Of a stretch of 64,000 nt of DNA, positions 24,777 through 36,451 are shown piece by piece. Position numbers and translations under genes: made by a program. Below the pieces are notes generated by a model, which was not told the origin of the DNA, made no database searches, and worked only from the letters and a program-made list of their open reading frames with translations. Position 1 is the first letter of the stretch. Every line of letters starts with the position of its first letter. Source of the stretch: Epiperipatus broadwayi (lineage: Eukaryota; Onychophora; Udeonychophora; Euonychophora; Peripatidae); contig JAQFVV010012476.1 in NCBI GenBank assembly GCA_028023455.1, positions 5,402,594 through 5,466,593 on the forward strand, read 5' to 3'.

Positions 24777-25960
24777 TACATCACCTTAGTGGTCTATTAC
24801 TACAAAATATAGATTCTGCATCAATTTTTTTTAAAAAATATCATCGGTTAGAATTATTTAAAAATTGACTTAGATCATTTAATGCATTCAAAACTAATAG
24901 GAGATTCACAATATTTTGCTGACTTTATTTAAAATCTCATACCAAACTCTAATTCACAAGTAAATGTACTTTTTTTTACCCAATCATTTTGCCCGATACA
25001 TGGATTATTTAACCAGTTTTGAAGACTCATTACAAATTTCAAATTAAAGCATCATATACTTTAAGCGAATAATTATAAAGAGATTTTATGTTATTGATTC
25101 TGCTCAACTACAGTGTTTATTCCATGGAAACAAAAAAGGGAAAAATATATATAATTCTTATACTATATAGAGACCAAAAGTTTCATGATTGACAGAAGTG
25201 TTACTAACTATCAGTTTTAGATTATGATTTAAACATGGGACATAAAAATGCAAAGGGATTTAAATCTAATATTCTTTTTTATAAACTATATTTTTGCCAT
25301 ACATATTAGAGCCATTGTCATAGCTTCAGACTTCTTAAGTTATTTATGTCTAAATTTAATTTACTTCGGTAAATCATCAAAAATATTGTTTATCTAGTCC
25401 CTGTAGCAACTAAAATAGAATAGAATGCTAAAAGATGTAATTGTATTTCAACATTTTTTTTTTTTTTGATCCTGAATTGAAATAAACAAATTTGACTATC
25501 ACATTTACTTGTTCAGCATGTGATACATCCAGAGTACAATCTAAACTAAACGAAAAATATTTGTTTTGTTGACAGAGGTTAGTAGTAGTATTTTAAATGT
25601 TTGATATCAATAAAGTGAGTATTTCATTTTGAATTTTCTCTGCTAAATAGGAGAGCATATTTTTAAAGTCGGGATCATTATCTACGCATTGCATGAGTCC
25701 TGATATAAGAGGATCAAATTTTCTAACATCTCAATGCATTTTTAAAATTTGCCATTGTTTTGACATAAAGTTTATTACTTTTATGGTGAAGACCTATTTG
25801 CCTAAAAATTATTATTTTTATAACTTTATACGAATGTTTCATTCCATTATCTAAAACTTTAACTTAAATGATCAATATAAGTTCTATTTTTTAATTGGTG
25901 TAATTAATTCTATCTTTTTTTGACTTTGTTCACATGATTTAAAGTTTTTTATGATGATTC
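24777..25960 (-). pseudogene. DUF4371-type hAT transposase, N-terminal and middle parts
   Basis: Reading the minus strand from 25960 downwards: IQNEILTLLISNI, then FSLDCTLDVSHAEQVNVIV (about 25505-25560), SYDNGSNMYGKN (about 25300-25325), PLHFYVPCLNHNLKLIVSNT, and WYEILNKVSKIL (about 24920). These match, in order, the DUF4371/hAT pattern 'ILDCTPDVSH.EQM', 'YDNGSNM.GK', 'PC.CH.LNL...D' and 'WY.IL..IN.VSK'. The family includes ZMYM-type domesticated genes, but this copy has many stops and frame shifts and is dead. Its C-terminus lies beyond the LTR insertion at 19890-20533. Confidence 0.75.
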
Positions 25961-26667
25961 AGGTATATTGCTAGATGTTGCCAGTCATTAAGTCTCTGAA
26001 TAAATTTATTATGTTTAAAATTGTAAAATTTGAAAATCTTGCTGCAAAAGTAATAAACACTGCATTTTTGAAACTGAATAAATTAACTAATTTCTAGTGC
26101 AATCTTCTCCATTTTTTAAATGCTTTTTGTAATATGTATGTGAAAATTTTCATCCAGTATGTTAAAGGAAAATGACAAATTATTAAAAATTAGATAAAGC
26201 TAAAAATTTAATTTTTTCATAACAGTTTAATAAAATTAAAAAATAAGAAATGGAGGTACTTATATATTAAACCTGCAATATAGAGGAGATGGTAGACTTT
26301 TTTACATGTGCAATAAATATGTAAACTTGCAATCATGTCCAATAAATCCTGCGATATGTATAACAGTAAAATTGGCATTCGTAAGGGAAAGTGGTTGGAG
26401 GACTTTGAGAATTCCATTTCTAAACAGCAATCCACTTTATTTGCAGTTAGACTTGCAAATTAAGCTATATAGAATGGGAAAACTAGAGCTTGGCTTAGCA
26501 GATAAAACTGTAATTGATTGAAATAACTATATGTGGGAAGTTTGTATTATTGCCATGTTTTTTTTTATAATTTTACACTCTCAGTTATAGTCCAGATTTA
26601 ATTCTGATAATATTCTTAGTACTATCAGTTGCATTTTAAAACTATTTTTTACTTCATTTGTATTCAT

Positions 26668-27036
26668 AGTTTTGATTCAATAATTTATTCTGACTTCTGG
26701 AAGGCCTATAAAAGTGCTGAATTACAAAGGGCTGATTATGATCATTTTTGGGTGTGCATTTTGGGAAAAAATAAAAATTTTACTTTTAGTCTCCATTTTG
26801 GGGAAAAAAATGTATCCACTTAAAATAAAGTAGAACCAGCAACTTGTTTGGTTCATTACAACAGTTCCTGTTATATATTACACAGTAAGTACCATATGTG
26901 TATATTTTACAATTTTTTGTAATATTTTATGGTATATTCTGACTGTTGGCAGGCCTATAAAAATACTGAATTACTAACTGACAATTACTATCATTTTCAG
27001 ATGAACCACAAATACAATCATGTGTTAAGGAAGTGT
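26668..27036 (+). pseudogene. Merlin/IS1016-like transposase scraps
   Basis: Two short pieces resemble the catalytic core of Merlin (ISXO2/IS1016-type DDE) transposases. Around 26668-26760 is IIYSDFWKAYKSAEL followed by YDHFW. At 26935-27036 is YSDCWQAYKNTELL, YYHFQMNHKYNHV. The family norm is 'YSDCWKAY....L...GY.H..VNH...FVDP'. The two pieces belong to a tandem duplication (26686-27200). The similarity is short and would need a profile search. Confidence 0.5.
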
Positions 27037-27200
27037 GCATTTTGGGAAAAATAATAATTTTACTTTTATTCTCCATTTTGAAAAAAAAAAGTTTATCCAT
27101 TTAAAATAAAGTAGAACCAAAAACTTTAATTGTTTCATCACGACAATTCTGGTATATATTACACAATAAGTACCATATATGTGTATTTTATGTTTTTTTG
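26686..27200. repeat. Diverged tandem duplication, about 250-280 bp units
   Basis: 'ttctgact' followed by 'ggcctataaaa' occurs at 26688 and 26937. 'gtgtgcattttgggaaa' occurs at 26752 and 27033, and 'aataaagtagaacca' near 26825 and 27106. The offset changes from 249 to 281 because of an indel. A weak third echo of 'accatatgtgtatatttta' is near 27428. Confidence 0.75.
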
Positions 27201-27209
27201 ATAATATTT

Positions 27210-27950
27210 TACACTATTTTTGTAATTTAGTGATTGTTTTGTCAATATTTAAAGCAACATTTTGGAATATCATATTTTACTTATTTTCATATAGCAAGTC
27301 AATATTTTTACTGTTGTTAAAAATGTAATTTTTAAGATTTTAGTGAAATTCATATTCTTGGTATCATTAAAAATTAATATTCTGAATCATATTATATATT
27401 TTTTATGTCAAAGTCATAACAGTAATTACCATATGTGTATATTTTAGTGTTTTTCATATTAGCCCTGCAGTGTGTTTTCACATATGTATTCAGGTTGCCA
27501 ATAACTCTGTAAATCTTGTAAAAATATCATATACACATGTTCTGTTTTGATGAATTTATCATTTTAACTTTGTAGATCCAAATGTACACATTATTTTAGT
27601 CAGATCAAAAGATTAGAAATTTGTAAGCAGACTGATACAAATGTGAAAATGTGCTGCAGGTCTAATACATATTGCAGATCTAATTCGCAAATACCAAAAT
27701 GGATTGTGCTAAATGTATGAAAAAAAGTTATCTTAGATTTTAGTTCAAATTTGTATTTACTTCTTGTTCTTGTTATTTTGTTATTACTGATGCACTGCAC
27801 TTTGCTGTTGTATGTCTAATTACAAAAACTTACAACTGATACATTTTTGATTAGTGATACAATACAGCATATACACTGTAACATCAGAATATAGAATAAA
27901 AATCACATGATCATCATTACATATGCTTACACATGTTGTTAATAAGAGTA
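27210..27950. other. No recognised feature
   Basis: AT-rich DNA after the tandem duplication; only the weak third echo near 27428 is notable. Confidence 0.5.
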
Positions 27951-27959
27951 CCAAACTTG

Positions 27960-28200
27960 ATAGTTAATCAAATAGGTAAAAGGTAGCTGCTGCAGATTGC
28001 ATTAGAACCTAAGATCTAGATGCAATGCTCTCAAATCCAAGGCTACTCACTGATGAAATCCACAAGCTAGAAACTAATCTGGGGATGGTGGATAAGTAGG
28101 CACTAGATAGGGATATTATTCACAAACCTTACTGCATCCATTGATTACAAAGGCTTGCACTTGGTGGAACTACTGTATTGAGAGTTTGTTACTTTTATTA
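27960..28200 (+). repeat. Hammerhead-type repeat family C, single copy
   Basis: Collinear with 57098-57345: 'ttagaacctaagatctag' corresponds to 'ttagatcctaagatctaa', followed by a hammerhead core and then 'catccattgattac' and 'ggcttgcact', ending 'actgtattgagagttt'. The same end is found inverted at 33325-33515 and 56625-56745. No coding part. Confidence 0.7.
28046..28084 (+). ncRNA. Hammerhead-like motif (family C)
   Basis: CTCA (28046-28049) can pair with TGGG(G) at 28080-28084 with one G-U. The box CTGATGA (28050-28056) and GAAA (28070-28073) are intact, and the site ATC (28077-28079) fits NUH. Stem II (AATCCACAAGCTA) pairs poorly and lacks the closing G-C pair, so activity of this copy is doubtful. 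The motif recurs at the same place in every family B/C copy. Confidence 0.45.
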
Positions 28201-28209
28201 ATATAGAAT

Positions 28210-29065
28210 AAAGTTAAAAACTGCAGCAGATTTTCTTATATATGTTTAGAGCAAATGACAGTTTAATCAACATTCAAAGTGCATCATCCTGTAAACAATA
28301 TATCTGTGGCAAATTCAAGTTTTTACTTGTTTACGCTGAACTACTTGATATAACTAGGATCAAAATAAAATAAGATCTTAAAAAATAATAAATTAAGTGA
28401 TCGCAAATAATTTAAAAGAAATCTATAAAATATAAGTTGCATTTAAACAAAAATGTAATTTATTTTGATATAATTAATGTATAATATTTTTTTAGTATTT
28501 GCTCCTCACTTGGAATCTTTGGCACTTTTATTATCCTAACACGTGCATGTGTAGCACACATTATAATTGTCTCTATTTTGCATGGGTGTTTAAGATTTCA
28601 AAATAAACTTAAACACAACCAAAAATATGTGATCATGCAATAATATATTCACACAATGAAAATAAAATACATTGCATAAATATATTTATATAAAAATCTA
28701 TGACTATTATTTTTCATGTGTTTGACACATATTTTGATTTCTATCATATCTAGTGTATGAAAGTCATGTCAGTTTTACAATTATAAGTAAGTAATAATAT
28801 TAAAGTTTAAATTTTCATGTATATGCTTTCATTTTTCCATTGCACTATATAGTAAAAATATTTATTAGCAAATAAATGATTTAAGAAGGGAAAATATCTT
28901 TGCATTAACCTTCAATATAAAATATAAAAAGTATATATAAAGTTTGTATTGATTATGGGCTTAACAAAATGCATTAAAGTTCTAATAATGGCAACAATAT
29001 ATCATAACATGATTATAAATTCTATGTAAATATGAAAAACCCTTATTTCAAAAATTAAACATAAC
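28210..29065. other. No recognised feature
   Basis: AT-rich DNA; no repeat or gene seen. Confidence 0.5.
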
Positions 29066-29070
29066 CATAT

Positions 29071-30228
29071 TGTAACGGTCAGAAAATGTGTGACTCGTAA
29101 ACATAGTGCAGAATTCGACCGCCATACAGAACAGCAGCACCATCGAGTAGCGAAGCCACCTGTGGTACTGAGTTCGAACATAGTTTATCGGTTCCACAAT
29201 ACAATCCACGAAGCAACGCATCTGATGCGACATTAGTAAATATTTCCTTAGGCACGGTGGTCAGGGATATGCAAGAGACTCATGATTTTATTCTCGAGTT
29301 AGCCAATAATCAAACTAATATTAATTAAACATTCATATTTACATAATCGAGGAAATATTATATAGAATGGGTATCGAATAAATGAAACGTAAATGCAGAC
29401 ATATAGTTTAAAATTATTTATTAACACATTTTAATAAAATCATTTACTAATAAGATTTTAGGGATTCAAAGCTTCAGTAGCGGAATTTGCGACATGCTTA
29501 TATTTTAAAGAATACATTTACTTATTTAGACATTATTTTATATTGAGGATTTCAGTAGCGGTATTTCCGATACTGAAATATTTACAAAAGGGATTCACTT
29601 ATTTGTTTGCATAATCTAGCTACCTAAAAATTCTCGAGTAAGTATTCCTAATGCATGCCTTGAGGGATTTATACGTTTGCAATGCGAGAGTCTAAAGTAT
29701 GGGTTATAAGAGTAATGGCAGACATATATTTAGTTAATTAAAATATTTATTTATAACTAAGGGCAAACATTTATTTGAGAGTGAATTATGCAGATAATGC
29801 AGAGGCGGAGTGATATATAGAATAATAAGATTAAGTGAAGGAACACGTGGTACGCTTTAGAAAGGCGATATGGAATGGCAGTATATTGAAACTGCAATGC
29901 CGCGAATGAATTTATAAAACTGTCGGGCTGGTCTCTGCCACGGCCCGACAAAGTAAGGTGTCACATAAGCATAACCAGGGACAAGCGGTACGTGTCGCAA
30001 TTTGCCGCTGGCTGTATGACAGGTCAAATCCTATGGGAGCATTTATTATGTCCGCTTGTGTAGGACGACAGGCATTAATTTTAACCCTGAAGAATCCGTA
30101 ATATTTACGGCGGAATAGATCATCGCGTCTCTAAAATGTAACACATGTATACTTATAAACGATTATGATAAGATTTAAATGGATTTCTAATTCGGCCCGA
30201 CATTATCAACATTTACTAAAGAACGTTG
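29071..30228 (+). repeat. CpG-containing block, possible solo LTR
   Basis: This block is distinctly richer in G+C and CpG than its surroundings. It opens TGTAACGGTCAG, a common LTR start. It contains a 78-bp direct repeat ('ttcagtagcgg' at 29473 and 29551) and an inverted GTCGGGC/GCCCGAC pair (29922-29949). It is followed by TTGGTGACTCTC near 30225, which resembles a tRNA-Trp primer-binding site (TGGTGAC). No second LTR and no coding interior were found, so a solo or truncated LTR is the best guess. The exact right border is uncertain. Confidence 0.4.
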
Positions 30229-30229
30229 G

Positions 30230-31860
30230 TGACTCTCAAAGAAATGTAATTCTATGGAAAATTCATGATGATTTAATATATACAAAACATATATAAATTG
30301 GGAATTATTATAACTAATACGTCAGCCATTTGCGAAGTTGTAGACCCCTGCATTACAATAAATGAAGCATTGAATGCGTGTCAATTTATATGAAAGTTAA
30401 GTTATTAAAGAAAGTAAATATTAATGAAAATTTGACACGCATTCATTGTTTTAAATGATCATAGATTTAAACTTTGAAAATTGAGACAATAACTACAGAT
30501 AGAATGTAGATTTGAGAAATACGCACGCAAGATTCAGTTTTAGCTATACATATGGTAGTTTTTACATTTTATAATTTAGATAAGGATTATGAAGAAGAGC
30601 TATCGCATATTATTAGAGTACTCTAGAGTTTGAACACAGACAGGTACCTGTTTTATAAGAAGTTTTCTGATTCCATTAGTTTAGCAGCAAAAAGTTCACG
30701 AGTGGCAAGTCTTTCTTGTATTTAGATATTTCATTTAATTTCACAACAGCAGCAGCTTTTTCATTTATTTAAGGCAGCAGATCTTCATGGTGAATTTATG
30801 ACGGGCAATGGAAAGTTCAGCATCCGATAGGCCATCTCCGATGGAGAATAATCTAGGTGCTTTACTCGGTCATACCTTGGCAGGAACAAATTATTTTTAT
30901 ATTTTTGGAGACTCTCAGTGATCGAGAGCAAAGCTAAAGTTTAAGTGAATGTCTCCAGCAAGTCTAAGATGGCCTCTTTTTTTATCTTGATCTTTCACAT
31001 TTTTGTTAAGATATTTTTAGGTTCTACTTAATCTGCCCTGAGGATAATCAATGCATTTTGTTGGTTTTTTAATTAAAGAAAGCTGCCGTTCTATTGTTTA
31101 CATTTTACATTTACTAATTATATTTTGGGGAATTTTTCTTTAATTAATCTATTATCTATCACTGACCGATGCTTTTAAATTTCAAAAACAAAAAGGGAAC
31201 ATAAGATTATTTTAACTTTTAATTAAATATTACATCAGATATTTTTAGACTTATTATTAAATAAAATTTAAACAAAGCAATAAATATGAACTTTATAATC
31301 CAAAATAAATGATTAAAATTATACAAAATTATATAACTAAAAGAAATCTAAATTATATTATTTTATCCCTATTTATTGCGTTTAATTTGAGATCGAAATG
31401 TGTGCGTGTTTATGCTGAATTCTACATATATTTATACATTTCTAAGATTGCTACACACACAATTCGATACCAAAAAGTTTAAATTTGGGCGGGATAGACC
31501 GGTCAGTGAGAGACGACAGAAAAAGGTGAAACTTAAGATTCGAATACGAATCTTACTGTTTCAATATTAAGGCTTGCATTACACAATTCCATTTTTCATA
31601 TATATGGCTTTCAATTTGAAAAATTTGAAGCAAAATAGAATTAATTTTAGGATAATTGTTATTAAAAATAATTTTAATATAGCTAAAATATTGAAAAACA
31701 TTAAAAGCAATGACTTTATGTAAAAAAAATAACAACAATAAAAAGCATATTTTACTATGGTAATCAGGACAATTTTTTTTTTCATTTTTCACCATGAAAG
31801 ATTATTTTTTTCTAAAACCATGATTACAATGATGTAATTTAATTTAATAAACATATTACA
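30230..31860. other. No gene; two small hairpins
   Basis: AT-rich DNA with scattered GC-richer patches (30780-30990). Inverted repeats: 'gaatgcgtgtcaattt' (30372-30387) with 'aaatttgacacgcattc' (30428-30444), and AAGATTCG/CGAATCTT (31535-31554). No supported protein on either strand. Confidence 0.5.
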
Positions 31861-31917
31861 AATGTTATATAATGAGTGTGCCAATAGCTCTTAACAAGTT
31901 TTTCAGAACATTCCTAT

Positions 31918-31956
31918 CCCCAGACTGGTTTCTAGCTCTGGCTTTCATCAATGAGG
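31918..31956 (-). ncRNA. Hammerhead-like motif (family B, minus)
   Basis: On the minus strand CCTCA can pair with TGGGG (one G-U). The box reads TTGATGA (C to T in the first base), then AAGCCAGAGCTA in which AGC pairs with GCT, then GAAAC and the GTC site. The stem III core ACCAGT is nearly palindromic, suggesting dimer-type folding. Confidence 0.4.
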
Positions 31957-32143
31957 TTTTAGGATATCCAAGCATTAGATTTAAAATACCAGGTCAGTGT
32001 CAACCCAGCACTTTATCTAATGTTTAACTATTAAATAGAAAATCTGAAATGTTCAGACACCCATGTGTCTCCAATCTAGATAACTAAAATAAAGTTTTGG
32101 GCTTGATCTAATATTTTAAATCTAATGTTTGAATACCCTAGCA

Positions 32144-32182
32144 CCTCACTGAAGAAATCCAGAACTAGAAACTACTCTGGAG
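32144..32182 (+). ncRNA. Hammerhead-like motif (family B, plus)
   Basis: CTGAAGA (32149-32155) and GAAA (32168-32171) are intact. The site has changed to CTC (32175-32177), and stem I CCTCA/TGGAG keeps only part of its pairs. A decayed member of the series. Confidence 0.35.
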
Positions 32183-32239
32183 ATATGGATGTTCTGAAAA
32201 GCTTGTTAAGAGCTATTGGCATGCTCATTATATGAAATC

Positions 32240-33320
32240 ATGATATAATTATAAAATAAATTATATTTTGTATTTATTATTAAATATATTTTTCAAAGTC
32301 CATTTTCATAATTTAAATTAAAAAAATACTATAAAAAATCAAATATTCTGTTAAATAAGTACTACCATTTTGTATAAGTTAAACACTGACTGTAAGATTT
32401 TTTATCCACTGATAATTCTTAACAACTAAAAACAAAAGTAAAACAAATATCAAATTACTAATTTTATATCAGAAATGGTCACTGTAAAATATGTTCTATG
32501 GTAGAATTCACTACTATTAAAATTACCCACTATTAGCCACAATGCCTGTATGTTTTCCCTATGCAACATTTGTATTTTTTATTGGTTGCATAAAATAAAA
32601 AGGAATTAATTTTCACTACCAATTAATAAATCTTTTTAGTTCTTACTACAAGTAATGCCCATGTTGTATTTTCAAAAATGATTCATAATGGCATTTGAAT
32701 GGTCTGTATATTGATGTTTGCTTTGTTAAACTTATTTTATGGCCTTTGTATCTATGATGTAACATAACACCTGGTTATTTCTTAAAGATGATTTTATGCA
32801 AAAACAAAGAAATATCGAATAAATTATATATTCTATGATACCAATTAAGTTTCTTTAAATAAAATAAGCATTTTAGCTTCAATTTATGGCAATGGCAAAA
32901 AGCTTGAAAATAAATTACTTGAGAAACATAAAACTAAGAAAACATTTGTTGCCAAATAAAAAGACATATGGCTTTTTTTCTCAGGAGTTAATAAGAAGTT
33001 TGAATGTCAAAATTGATCATGGGATTTCCTGAACCCATGTGGTCTATGTACCAAAACTGCAAGCTCCAGAATTTATCCTGGAACTTGCCAATCCCAAGGC
33101 AAAAGCCATGCAGGGGCAAACAAAATACTAATTGATAAATGATAGAGTTAAAAAACCTGAAAAATTATGTAAATTATTTGAACTAAAAAATGAAAAATAT
33201 TTATCATGGAAGTTGTATTGAAAAAATGGGATTGATATGTAATGTATAAAACAATGTTCTTTAACTTTATTAAACAATAAAACCTCACATAATCATTATT
33301 TACACTTGCACAAGCTGTTT
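32240..33320. other. No recognised feature
   Basis: AT-rich DNA; a slightly GC-richer patch at 33000-33125 has no recognisable motif. Confidence 0.5.
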
Positions 33321-33324
33321 TTCA

Positions 33325-33515
33325 CAGAGGCAAAATTCTCCATACAGTAGCACCATTCACTGCAAGCCACAGTAACCAATGGATGATGGAAGGTCTGTGC
33401 ATAAAATCCCTATGTAGTGCCTATTAATTCAATATCCCCAGACTAATTTCTAGATCGTAGCTTTCATCAGTGAGAAGCCTTGGATATGAGAGCATTGCAC
33501 CTAGGTCTTATAATC
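33325..33515 (-). repeat. Hammerhead-type repeat family C, minus copy
   Basis: Reverse complement of the family C unit: from right to left it reads the 'cttggatatgagagcattgc' segment, a hammerhead core (33435-33476), then 'catccattggttactgtgg' and 'tactgtatggagaatttt'. Confidence 0.7.
33435..33476 (-). ncRNA. Hammerhead-like motif (family C, minus)
   Basis: On the minus strand stem I TTCTCA pairs with TGGGGA over six positions (two G-U). The box CTGATGA (33464-33470), GAAA (33447-33450) and the GTC site (33441-33443) are all intact. Stem II is weak (AG with CT only). It is the best-preserved core of families B/C in the window. Confidence 0.5.
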
Positions 33516-33519
33516 TCTA

Positions 33520-36445
33520 AAGCTTAATGTTAATTTGCTGAACATGATACTTTAGAGAATATTTTTGCAAAATCAGCTTTTTATTAGACTGAATAATTGA
33601 AATGAATAAACAATACAAAACTTCCTAAAAGGGTATTTGTTTTACAAGGAACTTAAACTAATTTTTGTGTAGCAAAAGATTCCATTTATGTTGTAGATAT
33701 TATTTGAAGAACATTCTAAAGAGGTACAATGCTGATCATTTTCATTGGAAAGTTATGGCAAAGAATAAAATACATTAAAGAATTACAATTAGATATAAGT
33801 TGGACTATTTCAGAAATAAGTTTTCTTCATAATTTAAATAATTTCACCATAATATATCAAATAAACAGAATAATTGAACACTGTGTTTTATATGTGGTGG
33901 TATTTGTGATTCACATATTGGTTTGCACCATTGCAAAACTTCTAATATATTATTTATTTTATTCTCTTTATCTTGGTGTTTAAATGGTCCATACAGGGAT
34001 TGAAGTGATTACTGGTGATGATGATGAATAAACAAACACAACTGACCATCTGATGCTTGAGATAGAGAAATGCATTTTACAAAAAGCTACGTAGCAAACA
34101 CTAAAGAAAGAAAGTATTTATGTAAAAATGATGAAATATTTGGTAAATTTCTTATACTTGTGAGAAATTAGATTTGAAGAATTATATTGGGATTGTACAA
34201 ATAATATTCTATCACTCAAATGAGGGTTCAAGTAGAATGATTTTTTCTTCTTCTGTATGGCAGGTTGTGGTATTCTGGGACAACTAAATTAAATTCTAAA
34301 TGCCTCTTATGATAAAGTACAATTCAACCTATTTCTGCAGTGGTAGTGGAATCAAATCTTCTGATTCCATAATTATTTCAGAAGTTGTAACAAAGTCATG
34401 TATTTGTTGTTTTATACTGATTAAGCAAACACGTATTATTCCAAAAAGACAACTCTAATTTTCAGGAAAGGATTTGAGACTTCTGTAATAGAATTTTGCT
34501 GTTCTAATCACCTTCTTAAGTTCATTGCTTCTAACAGAAATGTACAGACTGTAGTAAAAAATCTTCCATATGCAGTACAAGTACACTAGCCCCAATAAAT
34601 ATTTTGCATGATAACAGAAAACCACAGAATTTATCAAAGTCTAATAATTTTGAGCAGAAGTGAACCTGCTCAAAAAAAATGACATATTTTGAATAAAATC
34701 TGCAGCTTCTAACAGAAGTCCATGAGTTACAGTCTAGTTTCCAGAAAACAAACATTATAAAAAATATTGTGACTTGAAAATTCTCCATGTGTGATTAATA
34801 TAAAATTTATCTGTGAATCCACTAAATCCTTTATGAAAGCCATTGAAGTCTTTTTTAATCACTCTTGCATCAATGCTATGATATAAATACAAACTTGTGA
34901 AATATGTTTATAATATATATTTATTAATGGAACAAATATACAATTGCATATTTACATCACTTACATAGTTATACATCCACCTGCTACTGTTTATATAGGT
35001 ATAGCTTCTAATTTCCATGCAACTATAGAAAGGGGGGACTTCAAGTGCCCTCATGAGTTTACTCATTACTTCCAGTTGTACTCTGACAGCCTGTCTCGCA
35101 AGTAGTTAGTGTCACTTCTAGCTGAATCCTGATAGCTTGCCATATGTCTGATTTATATTCTAGCAATTTCCAGTCCTGAAAATGAGCTTGGCATCACTGT
35201 ATTAACCATATAATGGATGTGTATACTGCCATTCAGCTCTGATAGTTGGTGTCTGACCTTACCTCCAATTGAATTGATTATTTATTGTCAGATTCCCATC
35301 CATAATGGAAACATTTGGATTCAGTGAGCATCATTGCCTATGATGTATGTTATCTATTTGTATATACATTAGTCCATAGCAATGAATGCTCAATCTGATC
35401 AAGATAAGATGAAATCTGGATTAGCCCTTCATTTGAAGCAAGGTGAGATATAATATCTATCTAATACTGAAGATATCTGACACTACTTTTTAAAGTATCA
35501 CTAATAGCTGTTGAATGCTAATTTAATCATCATCTAGTGACAATTCTGCTCATTATATAAAGTATTGTTGAAGATTCTGACCTAAATACAGTGCTACAAT
35601 TGCCTGCTCATTAGGTCACTTCAGGTTATAACGATAGTCTACCTGATTACAGAAATACATAATTAGTTAGAAAATTAAATATACAGCAAGTATATTTAAC
35701 ATGCCTATATACCCATTTATATATATAAAGAGACTGTTAATATCTTAGCTTGAAGATTTGGTATCGTGAGAATACGAGTTTTATTGCAGCTCGGTATCTT
35801 TCTCTTATCTATAAATTATGAAAATTTTAAATAGTTTATACGCCCTCTAGGGAATCAAATCAGAATTAATTTCAAACCAATTTAAAATTCTATCTTTTTA
35901 TTTAAATCTCCTATTTGAAATAAAAATCAAATAGATTAATTTTCGAATTATTTAAAGTTAGAACCCTGACATTTTTTTTACACCGATTTTTCTCTTTCTT
36001 TTATTTTAGAAAATAAACTCAATTGTATGATTTTTAAGAAAGTAAAGTCTCCCAACACATTTTAAATATTTATAGCTTGATATCAGATTCACTTGATTTT
36101 CATTTGATGAAATATTAATGCGAGACAAATATTTTATTGTGAAATATAGCGATATTAAATTTGAACTAAGTTGTAAAGAGTTTCTGTACTGAGAAAAGTA
36201 ATTAATTGCAAAGTTTTATGAATGTTACGAGTTAAAAGTTATAGAAGTAGTTCAAATAGAAAGTAAATTTTTGAACAGGTATAGGCTATGATTTATTAAC
36301 AACATGAATTATCAATTGCCATAATAATTTTTTATAGAAACATTTATACTACATTTTTTTATTATCATGGAAGTTAAAAAGCTAGATATAACCAACCATG
36401 GATAATACATAAATAATTAAAATGACAGTCAGTAACCTATATATA
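33520..36445. other. No recognised feature
   Basis: About 2.9 kb. 33520-35000 is AT-rich. 35000-35650 is less extreme in composition with loosely repeated 'ctgatag(c/t)t' strings, but no motif, frame or repeat partner is supported. Confidence 0.5.
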
Positions 36446-36451
36446 TTAGGG

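Larger units (their letters stand above)
19319..26000 (-). mobile_element. Decayed DUF4371-type hAT transposon, interrupted
   Basis: A minus-strand hAT transposase is split between 24777-25960 (N-terminal and middle parts) and 19890-20533 (C-terminal part) by the LTR retrotransposon at 20534-24770. The left limit is set at CAGCCCTG (19319-19326), a hAT-like terminus next to a GC-richer 'ggtgccccc' stretch; the right limit is uncertain. A SINE (19540-19649) lies in the hAT 3' region. Both inner insertions are therefore younger than the hAT. Confidence 0.55.
31866..32234. repeat. Palindromic repeat family B, copy 1
   Basis: The left arm starts 'tataatgagtgtgccaatag' and the right arm ends 'gctattggcatgctcattata', its inverse. 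Each arm carries a hammerhead-like core pointing outward: minus strand 31918-31956 and plus strand 32144-32182. The centre (about 32000-32090) shares 'actattaaatagaaaatctg' with 38988-39295, which has the same overall layout. Confidence 0.75.

Noticed and set aside
30780-30990. Possible host exon on the minus strand (reads RLFSIGDGLSDAELSIA)
   Set aside because: One short open stretch with stops on both sides and no splice-site or family support.
33729-33983. 84-codon hydrophobic frame
   Set aside because: The hydrophobicity follows from T-rich codons; there is no recognisable family, and similar frames occur throughout the window by chance.
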